NCBI GenBank assembly: GCA_023101885.1 | Contig: JALPQD010000088.1 | Location: 717,501-781,500, forward strand | Source: Typhlomys cinereus | Taxonomy: Eukaryota > Chordata > Mammalia > Rodentia > Platacanthomyidae | Direction of reading: 5' to 3' | DNA length: 64,000 bases | In this document: positions 11,670 through 21,434 of the stretch, in pieces | How the letters are laid out: each line of letters begins with the position of its first letter | Numbering within the stretch: the first letter of the stretch is position 1 | Made by a program: the position numbers and the translations under genes | The notes under the pieces: model-generated | What the model saw: the letters and a program-made list of their open reading frames with translations, nothing else | What the model was told of the DNA's origin: nothing | Database searches by the model: none

Positions 11670-12668
11670 TACCAAACCCACTCAACCCACCTTGAGACAC
11701 TCAAAGATAAATCTATGTAATACCTACAGTAATTGCACAAGGAGAGAGGGGACCATGTTACAGCAGAGAAAACAGGCCTCCATCTAGGACTGCAAGTAAG
11801 TAATGAGACACCTGGTTAAGTTCTCAGACATTCGTTCCTGATCATTTACAACTGAAGGGGTATGATCTCACCAGAAGGGGAGGGCATATAGTCTGGCAGA
11901 TAAAAAGTAACCATTTTTCAAACGGGCGATTGACCCCTCCCTCACTGTGGTTTCCTACTTTTATTACATCTACCCTTGAATGTGCTCTTATAACAAGACT
12001 CCAGGTTAAAAGCTTTTTTTCTCTGGTCAGGGGGTGACATACAATGCCCATCAGGATGGAGTGAAGGGCATTGTAGGAGCAACAAAACTGCAAAAGAAAA
12101 TGAACAAACCACAATCCAGGACTTCAGAGACTCTATATCAAGCACTTAGAACCAGGCCAGACTAATCTCTCCCCATCCTGAAGCTCAGGGAAATTTGCAG
12201 AAGAGGGGGCGGTAAAAGTGTAAGAGCAAAAGGATGGGAGGAGCAATGATATGCAAGATACTCCACACAAGTTAGGGCTGAAACAATCATAATTGGACTT
12301 TGCATGCCCTGCGCAATGTCCAACACACTATTGACCTCACAAAGTCTAGCATCTGCTAAAGGCACCAAGATCCTTGGAGACAAGGGATTGACAGCCACAG
12401 TAGTATTTCTATGCTTAAGGGGAACACGAGAAAGGGTTCAGGGAAATACAACTGGGTCCTTGTACGTCATCGGAGAGGAGGGCCCAGAGGAGAGTCTGGC
12501 ATGCACATTAAAGGATTCTCTGGGGATTGGGGGTAGTGGAGGCACTGGAGGATGGGGAGGTAGGGGTGAGGAAAGGGGGAGCAGAGGGTTTGGGGGGAGT
12601 AGAAGGGAGGGAGGGAAGTGGTGTACCTATTAATTTTGTATGAGCAGAAATAATAATAAAAAATGTTA
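11670..12668 (+). mobile_element. L1 copy A 3' UTR with G-rich purine tract
   Basis: Non-coding tail of copy A, matching the 3' UTRs of B (26286-27338), C and D. It contains the conserved CTGGTCAGGGGGTGACAT block near 12023, the GAGGAGGGCCCAGAGGAG block near 12475, and from about 12528 to 12618 a run of four or more G-tracts (GGGG, GGGG, GGGGG, GGGGGG) typical of L1 3' UTR G-quadruplex-prone sequence. The apparent 109-codon frame at 12304-12633 lies wholly in this UTR and is not supported as a gene (see rejected items). Confidence 0.85.
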
Positions 12669-12684
12669 AAAAAAAAGAAATTAA

Positions 12685-13128
12685 AAAAAATTATGATTGG
12701 ACCTTGCCTGACTTGCACAATGGCTGACTACTCAATGACCTCCAAAGTCTAGCATGGATCACAAGGGAGAAGGCTTCAGGTAGTAGGATCCTTAGAGGCA
12801 AGGGGTTAAATAGTCATAATAGAGTTCCCACTCTAGCGGGCAGCCTAAGAAGGGGCCCCAAGCTACGTCACTGAATCCTGAACCCTCACTAGTGTAGACG
12901 AAGATTCAAAGGGAAATTCAAGGTTCACATAAACATATGTTCTGGAGGATGGGAGGGAGAAAACAGAAAACACTAGGAAAAGAAGGTAAAGAAAAGGGGT
13001 GAGAGGGAGGCAGGGTGGGAAGGGGGGCGGAATTCAATGGGGGACAACAGGGGAAGGTAGGGAGCAGGGAGAAGGAGGTACCTATTGGGCTTGTATGATT
13101 AGGCAAAAAAAATGTAATGATATAAAAA
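12685..13128 (+). mobile_element. Older L1 subfamily 3' UTR fragment
   Basis: Matches the 3' UTR fragments at 15579-16318 and 37535-38185 (shared words GACCTTGCCTGAC, TCTAGCATGGATCACAAGGG, AGTAGGATCCTTA, TGAACCCTCACTA, CTGGAGGATGGGAGGGAG, GGCTTGTATGATTAGGC) and only partly matches copies A-D, so it is a separate, older L1 subfamily. It is 5'-truncated at ATTATGATTGGACC, directly after copy A's tail, and ends in an A-rich tail with GTAATGATATAAAAAATG just before the SEC11C retrocopy. Confidence 0.82.
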
Positions 13129-13131
13129 ATG

Positions 13132-13804
13132 GGGCTAGTGGGCGGGGCTGGCCTGTGCTCCGCGGCTGTCTGTGGTAGTTGGAGCCCGGGGCCACTTGCG
13201 CCCCCATGGACCCCGCCATGGTATGCACCAGCACCATGGAGATGCACCTGCCCATTTCCAGCTTGGACACATTCGGGGACCTGAGGAAGACAAATAAACA
13301 ACAGTGGCAGTATGGAGGTGACCTTTCACAGGGGAGACCTGCTGTTCCTCACTAATTTCTGGGAAGATCCCATCAGAGCTGCTGAAATCGTTGTTTTTGA
13401 AGCTGAAAGAGGAGACATTCCAATAGTTCACAAAGTAATCAAAGTTCATGAAAAAGACAATGGAGGCATCAAGTTTCTGATTAAAGGGGGATAATAAAGA
13501 AGTTGATGACAGAGAAGCCTAGAACTGGCTGAAAAAGGACACGGTGGGAAGAGCACGAGGGTTCTTACCATATGTCAGGATGGTTGACGTTACAATGGAT
13601 GATTACCCAAAATTCATGCATGGGTGCAAATCTGTTACTGAAACGTGAATCTTAGCATGATATGCGGCTCCTAGGACCAGACTGAAATGAATTCTGTTGA
13701 AAAAGAGCAAAAACTAATATGTTTGAAATGTTCCACTTTCTTTGTAAAAGGAAACTTGGAGGGAGATGTTTTTGTCTTGTCCAAATAAATGATTCACTGG
13801 TAAA
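13132..13804 (+). pseudogene. SEC11C: Processed pseudogene of SEC11C (signal peptidase complex catalytic subunit)
   Basis: SEC11C is an ER-membrane subunit of the signal peptidase complex that cleaves signal peptides. The retrocopy carries a GC-rich 5' UTR, a start at 13218 with N-terminal residues MVCTSTMEMHLPISSLDTFG, then a jump to [50 protein letters not shown] and the SEC11C-type end LLLKRES with stop TAG at 13653-13655. The FxEDPIRAxE and KVHEKDNG spellings favour SEC11C over SEC11A. There are no introns. About 110 bp encoding the transmembrane anchor are absent between DLRKTNKQQ and SGSME. A +1 change at GGGGGATAA (about 13487) and loss of the GLYKEGQ codons break the frame. A polyadenylation signal AATAAA lies at 13784-13789, followed by a short A run and (TA)n. 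No clear target-site duplication was found. It cannot encode a working protease subunit. Confidence 0.9.
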
Positions 13805-13808
13805 AAGT

Positions 13809-13828
13809 GTGTATATATATATATATAG
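13809..13828. repeat. (TA)n microsatellite after retrocopy tail
   Basis: GTGTATATATATATATATAG directly follows the SEC11C retrocopy's A-rich end, a usual birthplace of microsatellites. Confidence 0.8.
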
Positions 13829-14034
13829 TTACCAAGTCATTACTTTGGGACTGAATTCCTTTGTAGGGCTTTTAGGAATTTAAATCATAAGTCTGGGACA
13901 ATAAGTAGTATTGCGCTGTATTTGGCTCTGAGTTAGGAAAAATGAATATTAAATTAATGATTTTGCCAAAAAAATTGTTCGTCAGGATTGTCAAAAATTA
14001 TATGAAATAACTCTTTAAGATATTTATCAAAATT

Positions 14035-14320
14035 GCTTTGTGTTCATAAAGGGAAGTGCCTCTATCAGTTGTCCACAAGCCAAGACAGGATCACTTGGTA
14101 TGCCACAGACACTTGAACCCCCATTACAGCAGAGGTTCCTGAAGGAAACCCAGGATGGTCAGGAGGGTGGGAAGAAATACGTTGGATCCATGAAGGGAAG
14201 GGAGGTAAGGAGGGAGGGAAGAGGGCAGAAAGAGAAGGTAGGTAGGTAGGTAGGGTTTAGGGTTGACTATGCATTATTCTTGTTAATTTTATTTAATAAA
14301 AAGACACAAGAAAAAAATCC
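14035..14320 (+). mobile_element. Possible L1 3' end with purine tract, family uncertain
   Basis: A TTACAGCAGAGG word is followed by a long G/A tract (AAGGGAAGGGAGGTAAGGAG, GGGAGGGAAGAGGGCAG), four GGTA repeats, TTGACTATGCATTATTC and an A-rich tail from about 14297. The layout is that of an L1 3' terminus, but the words do not match the other L1 copies here closely, so it may be another subfamily or an unrelated purine tract. Confidence 0.35.
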
Positions 14321-14329
14321 AAACAAACC

Positions 14330-14835
14330 ATCAACAAAAAAAAAGAACAAGAGGGAAGATTTCCTTTCTACTTTTCCTCAAGTTACCGTCCAGATCAGTT
14401 TTTCCTTAGCTACTTAAACTGGTATGTGTAGTGTTACTAGCACCATTAAAATTCACTTATCAAAGACAAGTTACAATTACTCTATATACAAAAATTCTTT
14501 CAAAATTATATAAAATAGCTGCTTATTAGCAAAGTTAATAGGCATTTTTGGTGGCCACAACACTTGTGTCTTATCTGTCTTTTTCCTATCCAGACATCAT
14601 TTTAAAATCTGGCTGTAACTTTTCTGATTGTACCTCAATCCTTCTTTCTACTTTTCTTAAAGTTTTCAGAATTATTTCATGCTATTGCATTATTTCACAC
14701 CTTGGCAATAGCCCATTATTTCAAATTGTCATGTGGTGACATCTCATAAATCTGTCCAGGTGCCTCACCTTTTTTCATGAGCCAAAGGATCCATCAAACT
14801 CAGATTGATAAAGAAACTTTTCTATTTTTTGATCT
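14330..14835. other. Unassigned intergenic DNA
   Basis: Nothing recognisable. Confidence 0.45.
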
Positions 14836-14837
14836 TT

Positions 14838-15080
14838 GTATGTGTGGGAGTGCACATGTGTACATATATTTGCATGTGTGTGTTTCAACGTGATGAAAGA
14901 AAAACACTTGCATGCATGCTTGTGCATGGATGCTTGAAGGTGATGTCAGATGTCTTCTTTGATTAGCTCTCCATGTTGATTGCTAGGAGAGGGTCTCTCA
15001 GTTGAACTCAGAGCTCTCCAATTAGCTTGCCTACATAGTCACTTTGCCCTAAATGTCCCTGCCTTTGCCTCTTGCATGCT
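14838..15080 (-). repeat. B4/RSINE1-like SINE, reversed
   Basis: Plus-strand words GTGATGTCAGATGTCTTCTT, GATTAGCTCTCCATG, GAGAGGGTCTCTCAGTTGAA and CAGAGCTCTCCAATTAGCTT follow the order of a reversed rodent B4/RSINE1 element, preceded by the GT/CA-rich tail region (14840-14885). The copy is old and diverged. Confidence 0.6.
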
Positions 15081-15084
15081 TAAT

Positions 15085-15520
15085 AGTCTACTGGATTTTA
15101 CCTCATTTCTAAACTCTGATTCCCTTACTTGTGCTTTGTCTATAGAGTTATTTTCTTTCCTCAAAGGGCATAGAGATCAACTGAACTCTGACATGTGGAA
15201 CAAAGCTGTTTCTTTGGATCCATGAGGGATGTTTAGAAAAATGATAAGAGGTTTAAGGCAAAAATCAGTGTTTCTAGGAAGTTAGGATTGGAAGATGAGT
15301 GTTTCTCATTTACTTGAAAATGAAATTGGAAAGAAAGCAGTAGGAGGTATCAAATTCACCATAAAGTGCAAGAGCATGAATTTATTATTATGTTTTGAAA
15401 TATCTTCAGAGTCTGAGGCAGAAAAATTCTAAATTATTAGTTATGCCAACCTGTCCGATTTTTTTCACATTTCTATTCCTATGTTTAGGATTATAAATGT
15501 AGGCAGGAGGTAAATGTTAT
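15085..15520. other. Unassigned intergenic DNA
   Basis: Nothing recognisable. Confidence 0.45.
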
Positions 15521-15562
15521 TTTTCTCATTGCTATGACCAAATAAGTGACAAGAAACCACTT

Positions 15563-16334
15563 AAAGAAGGAAGGGCTTCTTTCTGCCCAGGACCTGGACC
15601 AGGGCAGACTCCCTGCTCCTCAGGTGACCTTCCATACCAATCAGAATGCAGCCAAATGTGTGCAGGAAAAGCAAAACTGAAAACAACAACATGCTGTAAT
15701 TCAGAACATCAAAGACTTTACATTATTCATCTGGAACCAGACCAGCCAAATCTCTCCCCATCCTAAACCTCAGGGAAACTTCCAGAAGAGGAGACAGCAA
15801 GATTGTAAGAGCCTAAAGATAGGGAGGACCAACAATATGCAAGATACTCCACACAAGTTAGAGCTGTAGCAGCCAGAATTGAACTTTGCCTGACCTGCAA
15901 AATGGCTGACATGTCAAACCCCCCCCCCCAAAGTCTAGCATGGATCACAAGGGAGAAGGCTCCAGGCAGTAGGATCCTTACAAGTAAGGGATTAATGGTC
16001 ATAATAGAGTTCCCATACTAATGGTGAGCCCAAGAAGGGGCTCAGGGCTATGCCACTGAGTCATTACCTCTTTCCAGGTTGGAGGATTCAGAAAAAGGTT
16101 TGGTATTCATGCAGCAAAAGGATGCTCCAGGGAACAGGAGGAAGGAATGGAGAGGCACTGGGAGAAGGGGAGAGAAGGAAGGGGGGGGGTGCAACAGGAA
16201 GAGGGGAAGTGGTGAGAGTGCAAGGATGAATGACTGGGGAGGGGAAGAGGGAGAGAAAGGACAGGGATACTTATTGAGCCTATATGATTAGGAAAAAAAT
16301 AAAATGTGGGAGGAAAAAAAAGAAGGAAGGGCTT
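15563..16334 (+). mobile_element. Older L1 subfamily 3' UTR with perfect 16-bp target-site duplication
   Basis: AAAGAAGGAAGGGCTT occurs at 15563-15578 and 16319-16334 and flanks 15579-16318. The insert matches the older L1 3' UTR at 12685-13117 and 37535-38185 (CTAGCATGGATCACAAGGG, GGCAGTAGGATCCTTA, GGGCTATGCCACTGAGTC) and ends with the G-rich purine tract, TATTGAGCCTATATGATTAGG and an A-rich tail. It is truncated within the 3' UTR so has no ORFs. Hallmarks are those of target-primed reverse transcription. Confidence 0.88.
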
Positions 16335-16599
16335 ATTTTAGCTCACCCATAATAGGGATATTGATTATCAAAGTGGGGAAGCCATGGAGCACAACAGAAT
16401 TACAGCTGTGGAAGTGGGAACATGAGGTGGCTGGTTACACAACAAAAATTCATATCAAAGCAAAACCAAGTAAAGAGAGAAAAACACCAACCCCTACCCC
16501 ATGTTCATAATGTGAATATCATGATAACATTATCTATGCTCAAAAAAAAATCTGGGCAATCTACATGTCTCTAGCTCTGTTTTCTGTAGGACAATTCAA

Positions 16600-16607
16600 T
16601 TCTCTCT

Positions 16608-16654
<47 letters not shown>

Positions 16655-16702
16655 CTCTCCCTCTCTCTCCCTCTCTCTCCCTCTCTCTCCCTCTCTCTTC
16701 TT
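16600..16702. repeat. (TC)n microsatellite
   Basis: About 100 bp of TC dinucleotides, with an interrupted CTCTCTCC pattern in its second half. The polar open frames of Ser/Leu or Arg/Glu repeats on both strands are artefacts. Confidence 0.95.
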
Positions 16703-17054
16703 CCTGAGAAAGTCCCCTTGCTTCTGCTTCTGTTAACATACATTCTCTGCCTTTTCCATACATTTCCCACCATGACTGATTCTCTCCCTTTGGAACTGTA
16801 AACCAGAGTAAATCCTTTTCACATTGCTTTTATCAGGGTTTATTTTCTTACCTAAGCAACAGGAATGATAGACTGAAAGGGAATAAGAAAACTGAGTGTC
16901 ATATATGGATGTCCATAAATGACCTAAAATAATGACAGATATGGATAAAGACATGACTTCTTTGACCCTACAGGGTAAAAGTGTTTTATTAAAAGTTTAG
17001 GGAAAAGATTGTAAGATATTCTGTAGATGACCACTTCGTAATATAATTGTAATG

Positions 17055-17440
17055 TTTACTCTTAACTGTTGCTGTGAGAGAACATTCAAAATCAAGGAAC
17101 TTAAGGGACAACAGGGTATTTATTCAGTTTATTGTTTCAGAGGGGAGAAACAGTCTTTCATGGCAGAGGGAACATGCCCGGTGGCTTAAGCTGGAGGCAG
17201 GCTAAGTCACTTCAATTATCCTAGAGGCTCAGGGCTGCTCAGAACAGTAGGCCTTTGCTAAGTCTTCTGTTCTATGGTTCCTTTTCTCTGGTTTGCTACT
17301 AGGGAGATTCCAATCAGATCTAGGGCTGGTGCTTGTATTGTAAATGTATTGATATGGATAATCTCCTTAGGTAGTCTGACAGCCTACCTTAATCAATGCC
17401 AGGTGTGGTCAAGTTGACACACAATATTAATTATCACAAT
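17055..17440. repeat. Rodent dispersed repeat, diverged
   Basis: Word order AACTGTTGCTGTGAGAGAAC, AGGAACTTAAGGGA, GGGTATTTATTCAGTTTATT, TTCATGGCAGAGGG, GGTCAAGTTGACACACA, ATTAATTATCACAATAA follows a repeat common in rodent DNA, similar in type to that at 15521-16880. Family name not determined. Confidence 0.5.
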
Positions 17441-17444
17441 AATA

Positions 17445-19240
17445 AATTGCAGATTGATGAACTTTGTGGGTACCCAACTGCCTGGTACCTGTACCTAATA
17501 GCTTGAAGGACAGTGACTTTTCTTCTAGGTCTGAAGATAAGCAGGGTATGAGAAAAAGCATCAAATTTTACTACATGGAAAGAGAATTCTAGATCTAACT
17601 TGCTTCAAGGACATAAAGGGAACCTTTGAAGATGATGACATGGAGAATTAGTGAGTATTGAGTAATAATCTCAAAGATCTCTGTGAAAAAATATGAGAGA
17701 TAAGGGAAAGCTTCATTAATAAAGGGAACACATTAGAACGAGAATTGGAAATTTTCTTGTTGAAAACCAACAGTAATTCTGATATACAGAGACATGGGAC
17801 CTGACATGTAAGGTATTAATGGTCACATGTAGTAGAGACTGTACTGGATCTACAGTTCGCGGACTAAATGAAAGAGGGTCTGGGCTTTAGGCCCCACAGG
17901 GCTGCTATCAGCTTAATGTAGGATGTGTGGTAAAGGTTTCTTGTCTGACACTATTGCTTTCATCTCTATTTAGTTCCCTGATATTTTTTCTCTTTGTTTC
18001 CATGGAAATACAGGCTAGAAACTATTATATCAGTATAGGTCACACATATTTCAGGTTATGTTGAATTTCTTCCAGCTGATTTTCTAAGTTTTTCTTCAGC
18101 TGAAGTTGTTTGAATTTCATTTATAAAAACTTACTTTATTCTTACTCCATTTTACATGACACAGTTCCTAAAACAGTAACTGCCCAAGACAAAAGACCAT
18201 AGTGTTTCCAAACTCGAGAGTCAATATATTCAAATATAAGCAATTGAGCGATGTGCTATGCTTAGAATTCTCCAAATTCAATAGGACAAAATATTCAATT
18301 TAAGATATAAGCTAGCCAGCTCATAAAGCTATTGTATTTGTTAAGCTTATATTTTCATACAGCCATTAAAAAATATCTAAGACCAAGGATTAAAACTTGA
18401 TTAACTTTACTGCTGCTGCATAACTCTGAAATCTCGGCATAATTTAGTACAAAGTGAGGAAAAATCGAAGAATCAAGCAGTGCATACACCCAATAAACAT
18501 GAATGTTTGAATATTTCATTAAAGGCCAACTAGTCCAAGAATTTTTTCTCTGTGAGAGAATTCCTATGTCCTTTGCAATTAGTTAAAGCACTCTTATTTT
18601 CTTTTAGTAATTCCTAGTTTTCTTGATTCTTTCTTGTCTAGACACTGTCATTCAGTTTGAGCTCCAGACTGGTTTAGAAATATTTCAATCATGACTTCTG
18701 GTTACAATCATTTAGTTATAGTTAGAATCCACAGAAGCTGAAATTTTGGTTCTGTCTTTGGAGAAGACATGTGGAGATGGACTATCTTTGGACTCATTAT
18801 GGTAAAGATGTTACAGTGTTAGTGGAAACAAGTGACTAGGGACAAATATTTTTTAAGCCGTTGAATGGAAGGGCAATTGAATGACTCACTGAATGAATAA
18901 CTGATGGGCCAAAGGTTTCTTAAGTGTCTGAAATATTTCAGACACTATGTAGGTACATTGCAACTTCACTAGATCATGGTTCTGGTTATCTCCAACAAAG
19001 TTCAGTGAGGCAAGTGATTCATTGTGATAAATACCAAAACAAAACTTGAAGCTCAAAGAGTTCATATGCTACTTATATCATAAAGCTTTAAAAGAAATTT
19101 GATATTAACTCTGGTTCTCTGGCTACAATTCTGAAACAAATCCTTATCTACAAAAGTAGCAAGCCAAAAGAAAAAAAAATCAGTTTAATGAAGCTTTTTT
19201 TCAGTGAAATAATAAACAAATGTCTTGGTCAGTGAGTTAA
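17445..19240. other. Unassigned AT-rich intergenic DNA
   Basis: No gene and no repeat that I can name. Confidence 0.5.
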
Positions 19241-19244
19241 AAAT

Positions 19245-19400
19245 GACTGCTTTGGGAGCCAACAATTGGTAAAGCACTTGTTCACTAACCTCTTGTCCTG
19301 AGCTTGATCCCTAGAAGTCCACATACTGAAGGAGAGAAATTATGCATGCTCCTCTCAATAACTTTACTCTTTCTGTTTCCAATAAATATGTTTTTCATTC
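19245..19400 (+). repeat. tRNA-derived SINE fragment, old
   Basis: GGGAGCCAACAATTGGTAAA, GCACTTGTTCACTAACC, TGTCCTGAGCTTGATCCCTA keep the A-box to B-box spacing (about 40 bp) of rodent tRNA-derived SINEs; the copy ends in AATAAATATG. Strong divergence limits confidence. Confidence 0.45.
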
Positions 19401-19404
19401 AAAA

Positions 19405-20555
19405 AAGAAAAGCTGATTTTGCAAATTAATAAGACCATATCTGTCCTTTTGATTTATTCATAATTAATCCATAAGCAGAAGGGATGAAAGGTAACTATGA
19501 GTGCTTTCAGATCTACTATAGGCTATTTTTTTTAACAAAAAGTTTGTAATTCAAGGGTTTTGGAGTAAGAGTCACCATAAATATTGAGTCTAACAAGCCC
19601 TTCAATAACCAGGGAACATTTGTCATTGAGTACAAGGTAGCCTAGAGAGAAGTAAAGAACAGTGATGTTGTGACTTCAGCTGTTCTGACCCCTCCCCCAC
19701 CTGCTGTTCACTTACCTGAGAGCATGCATTGAGCTTCTGGTAATGGACAGCACTATTCCAGACACCATCCACACTATTACACAGTCACACTAGCTATCCA
19801 CGTGTGCAAAATCCATGCCTTAGTGGAAGAGTTGCAAAATTGTGAAATCTTTCAGAAAATGCGTCAAAATACTGCACAGAGATACCTCCAAGCCCTGAAG
19901 TCTTACTGATGAAGGGAATTTAACTTACTCGTTTCAAGTCAAAATGATTTTTCTGTTTGTTGAATGGTAAGTAACAAGCTGCGTTCACTAGCTAGAAGGA
20001 AAAGAAGAGGGTTCACTCGTGCAAGAAGCTATGAAGCAGCTTGGAGACACGAAAAAGCACGGAACACTTAGCCAAAATATGGTGCACGAGAGCAGTATGC
20101 GTAAAATAAAATATGCCTGAGTGCATGTGGTGTTTCTGTGATTGGGGCATTGAGAAGAGTTGAACAATATGGCTGTAGAACTGAGCATGAATTAGATTAA
20201 ATGAATTGTTCTAAGTTGCTTTAAGAATTTTAGACTTCTGGGGATGGTTAGGGAAACACAAATTGCTTTAAGCAGCAAAAATCAAAAATGGTAACGTTAT
20301 AGAGAAATTGCTGGTAAATAGAAAGACTGGAGACTAAAAAGCAACCTTTCAGTAGTACCAGAAGAAGAAATGGGTACTCTATCAACATAGTAAATATACA
20401 CAAGGAGAAGGGAAATGAGGTAAATCCAATTCCAGCTTCATCTAATAGGACATTGGCTAAAAGATGCATTATATCTAGTAGAGTTAGGTTTAAATGAAGG
20501 GTAGTGGATACCATTTTCTATTGAGCATAATGGGAAAATTTTAAAGTTACAGCTA
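19405..20555. other. Unassigned AT-rich intergenic DNA
   Basis: Nothing recognisable; reverse-strand open frames at 19988-20514 show no protein-like pattern. Confidence 0.5.
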
Positions 20556-20559
20556 TTCA

Positions 20560-20840
20560 CATCACAATACACACATACCACCTGTACATATACCACTCAC
20601 ACACATACACACCACATACACTCATACCACACAAAACACATACCACACATACACAAATATCACACACATAAACACACATTCACACACACACCACATGAAC
20701 ACATGCCATATACTCATCTATATACACAAACGACATGCATACAAATTACATACACACGGTCTACACACACATACCACATAGACATTACACGCACCATGTC
20801 ATACATGTATACTACACACAGAAACATACACACAATATAC
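20560..20840. repeat. Degenerate CA-rich tract (ACACACATACCA-type)
   Basis: Irregular array of ACAC, CATACCAC and CATACACA units over 280 bp. The 63-codon frame of Thr/His/Tyr repeats within it is a low-complexity artefact. Confidence 0.9.
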
Positions 20841-21019
20841 AGCTCTTTTCATTTGCTCCTAAATCACCTCCTTCACACAATTAATTCTATTTAATTTTCT
20901 TAGGAAAATCCTAAACATTTTGTGCATATTTAAATGCAAGATAATCAGTAAATATTTAAAGGATTTTACATTTTCAATGGGCAAATTTTGTTCCTAGGTT
21001 ACATAAAAATATGCTAGTA

Positions 21020-21434
21020 CTCCCTTCCCTCCACTCCGCCTCCCGGGACTCGCGGGCGCGCGATCCAACCGGGCCTCACCGCGCGACCCAGGTAAGCTCG
21101 GTCCCTGCCCACCCCCCAGAACCCCAGGCCACCCAAGGGACCCAGCTCCTCCCACCATCCAGCCGGAGCCGCAAGCACAGGGCCTGGGAGGAGGAAAGGG
21201 TACCCCCTCTGTGCTCGGGCCTCGCCCCCAGGTCCCCCAGGTTTAAGTAGCGCCCACCGATACCCCATCCTTCTTTCCCCCACTCCACCGCCTGGGACGC
21301 ATGGGGTCCAGCCTGGACTCACCTCAACCTAGGTAAGCTCCGTCTCCGCCCACCCCCAAAACCCCAGGCCAAGTAATTCAGTTTAGTGGAAAATGCACAG
21401 AAATTGAAAGAAGATCTTAAGAGTTAAAACGACA
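21020..21434 (+). promoter_or_regulatory. L1 copy B 5' UTR: GC-rich monomer-type promoter
   Basis: Abruptly GC-rich in an AT-rich region. Two related units are seen: unit 1 from 21020 (CTCCGCCTCCCGGGACTCG ... CCCAGGTAAGCTCGGTCCCTG ... AGAACCCCAGGCC) and unit 2 from about 21263 (CTCCACCGCCTGGGACGC ... CTAGGTAAGCTCCGTCTCCG ... AAACCCCAGGCC). Equivalent words are offset by about 241-249 bp. Unit 2 runs straight into the unique leader AAGTAATTCAGTTTAGTGG before the ORF1 ATG at 21435. Tandem 5' monomers act as internal Pol II promoters in mouse and rat L1; here that role is inferred from layout and CpG richness. Each unit carries a splice-donor-like CAG/TAG-GTAAG. Confidence 0.8.

Larger units (their letters stand above)
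7257..12668 (+). mobile_element. L1 retrotransposon copy A, 5'-truncated, 5.4 kb
   Basis: Aligns with full-length copy B from ACCCTGAAGAAG (B position about 21939) to the A-rich tail. It therefore lacks the 5' UTR and the ORF1 coiled-coil half and keeps the ORF1 RNA-binding half, ORF2 and a 1-kb 3' UTR with a G-rich purine tract (about 12528-12618) and tail AATAATAATAAAAAATG plus A runs. I found no clear target-site duplication; the 3' side abuts another L1 3' UTR. Many frameshifts and stops make it dead. Diagnostic bases near 11350-11430 group it with copy C rather than B. Confidence 0.93.
15521..16880 (+). repeat. Rodent dispersed repeat split by an older L1 insertion
   Basis: The left arm (15521-15578) has CATTGCTATGACCAAATAAG and AAGAAGGAAGGGCTT; the right arm resumes at 16335 with ATTTTAGCTCACCC and ends near 16800-16880 with GAACTGTAAACCAGAGTAAA and TTATCAGGGTTTATTTTCTT. 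Removing 15579-16334 rejoins a sequence of the kind GCTATGACCAAATA..GGAAGGGCTTATTTTAGCTCAC that is widely dispersed in rodent genomes. The family name is uncertain. The right arm has acquired a (TC)n expansion. Confidence 0.6.

Noticed and set aside
12304..12633. 109-codon frame in the copy A 3' UTR, with a similar frame in copy B at 26962-27225 (MPCAMSN / MPWAMSN start).
   Set aside because: Copy C has a stop in the same frame and copy D has TAA after GCCCTCA. Differences between A and B mostly change amino acids. This is shared UTR descent, not selection for a protein.
13082..13449. Reverse-strand frames over the SEC11C retrocopy (up to 127 codons).
   Set aside because: Antisense shadows of a GC-rich 5' UTR and pseudogene body.
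12685..13804. L1/SEC11C junction as a template-switch chimera.
   Set aside because: Known template-switch chimeras put the cellular RNA upstream of the L1 3' end. Here the L1 3' end is upstream with its own A-rich tail, so two separate insertions are more likely.
14225..14262. GGTA repeats and TAGGGTTTAGGGTT as telomere-like DNA.
   Set aside because: Only two imperfect units at the end of a purine tract; chance is adequate.
16561..16801. Opposing frames of Ser/Leu and Arg/Glu repeats.
   Set aside because: Both are translations of the (TC)n microsatellite.
21014..21322. 102-codon reverse-strand Gly/Arg-rich frame over the L1 5' UTR.
   Set aside because: GC-rich, stop-poor promoter sequence read backwards; it breaks outside the monomers. 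An antisense L1 ORF is possible in principle but not supported by a single copy.
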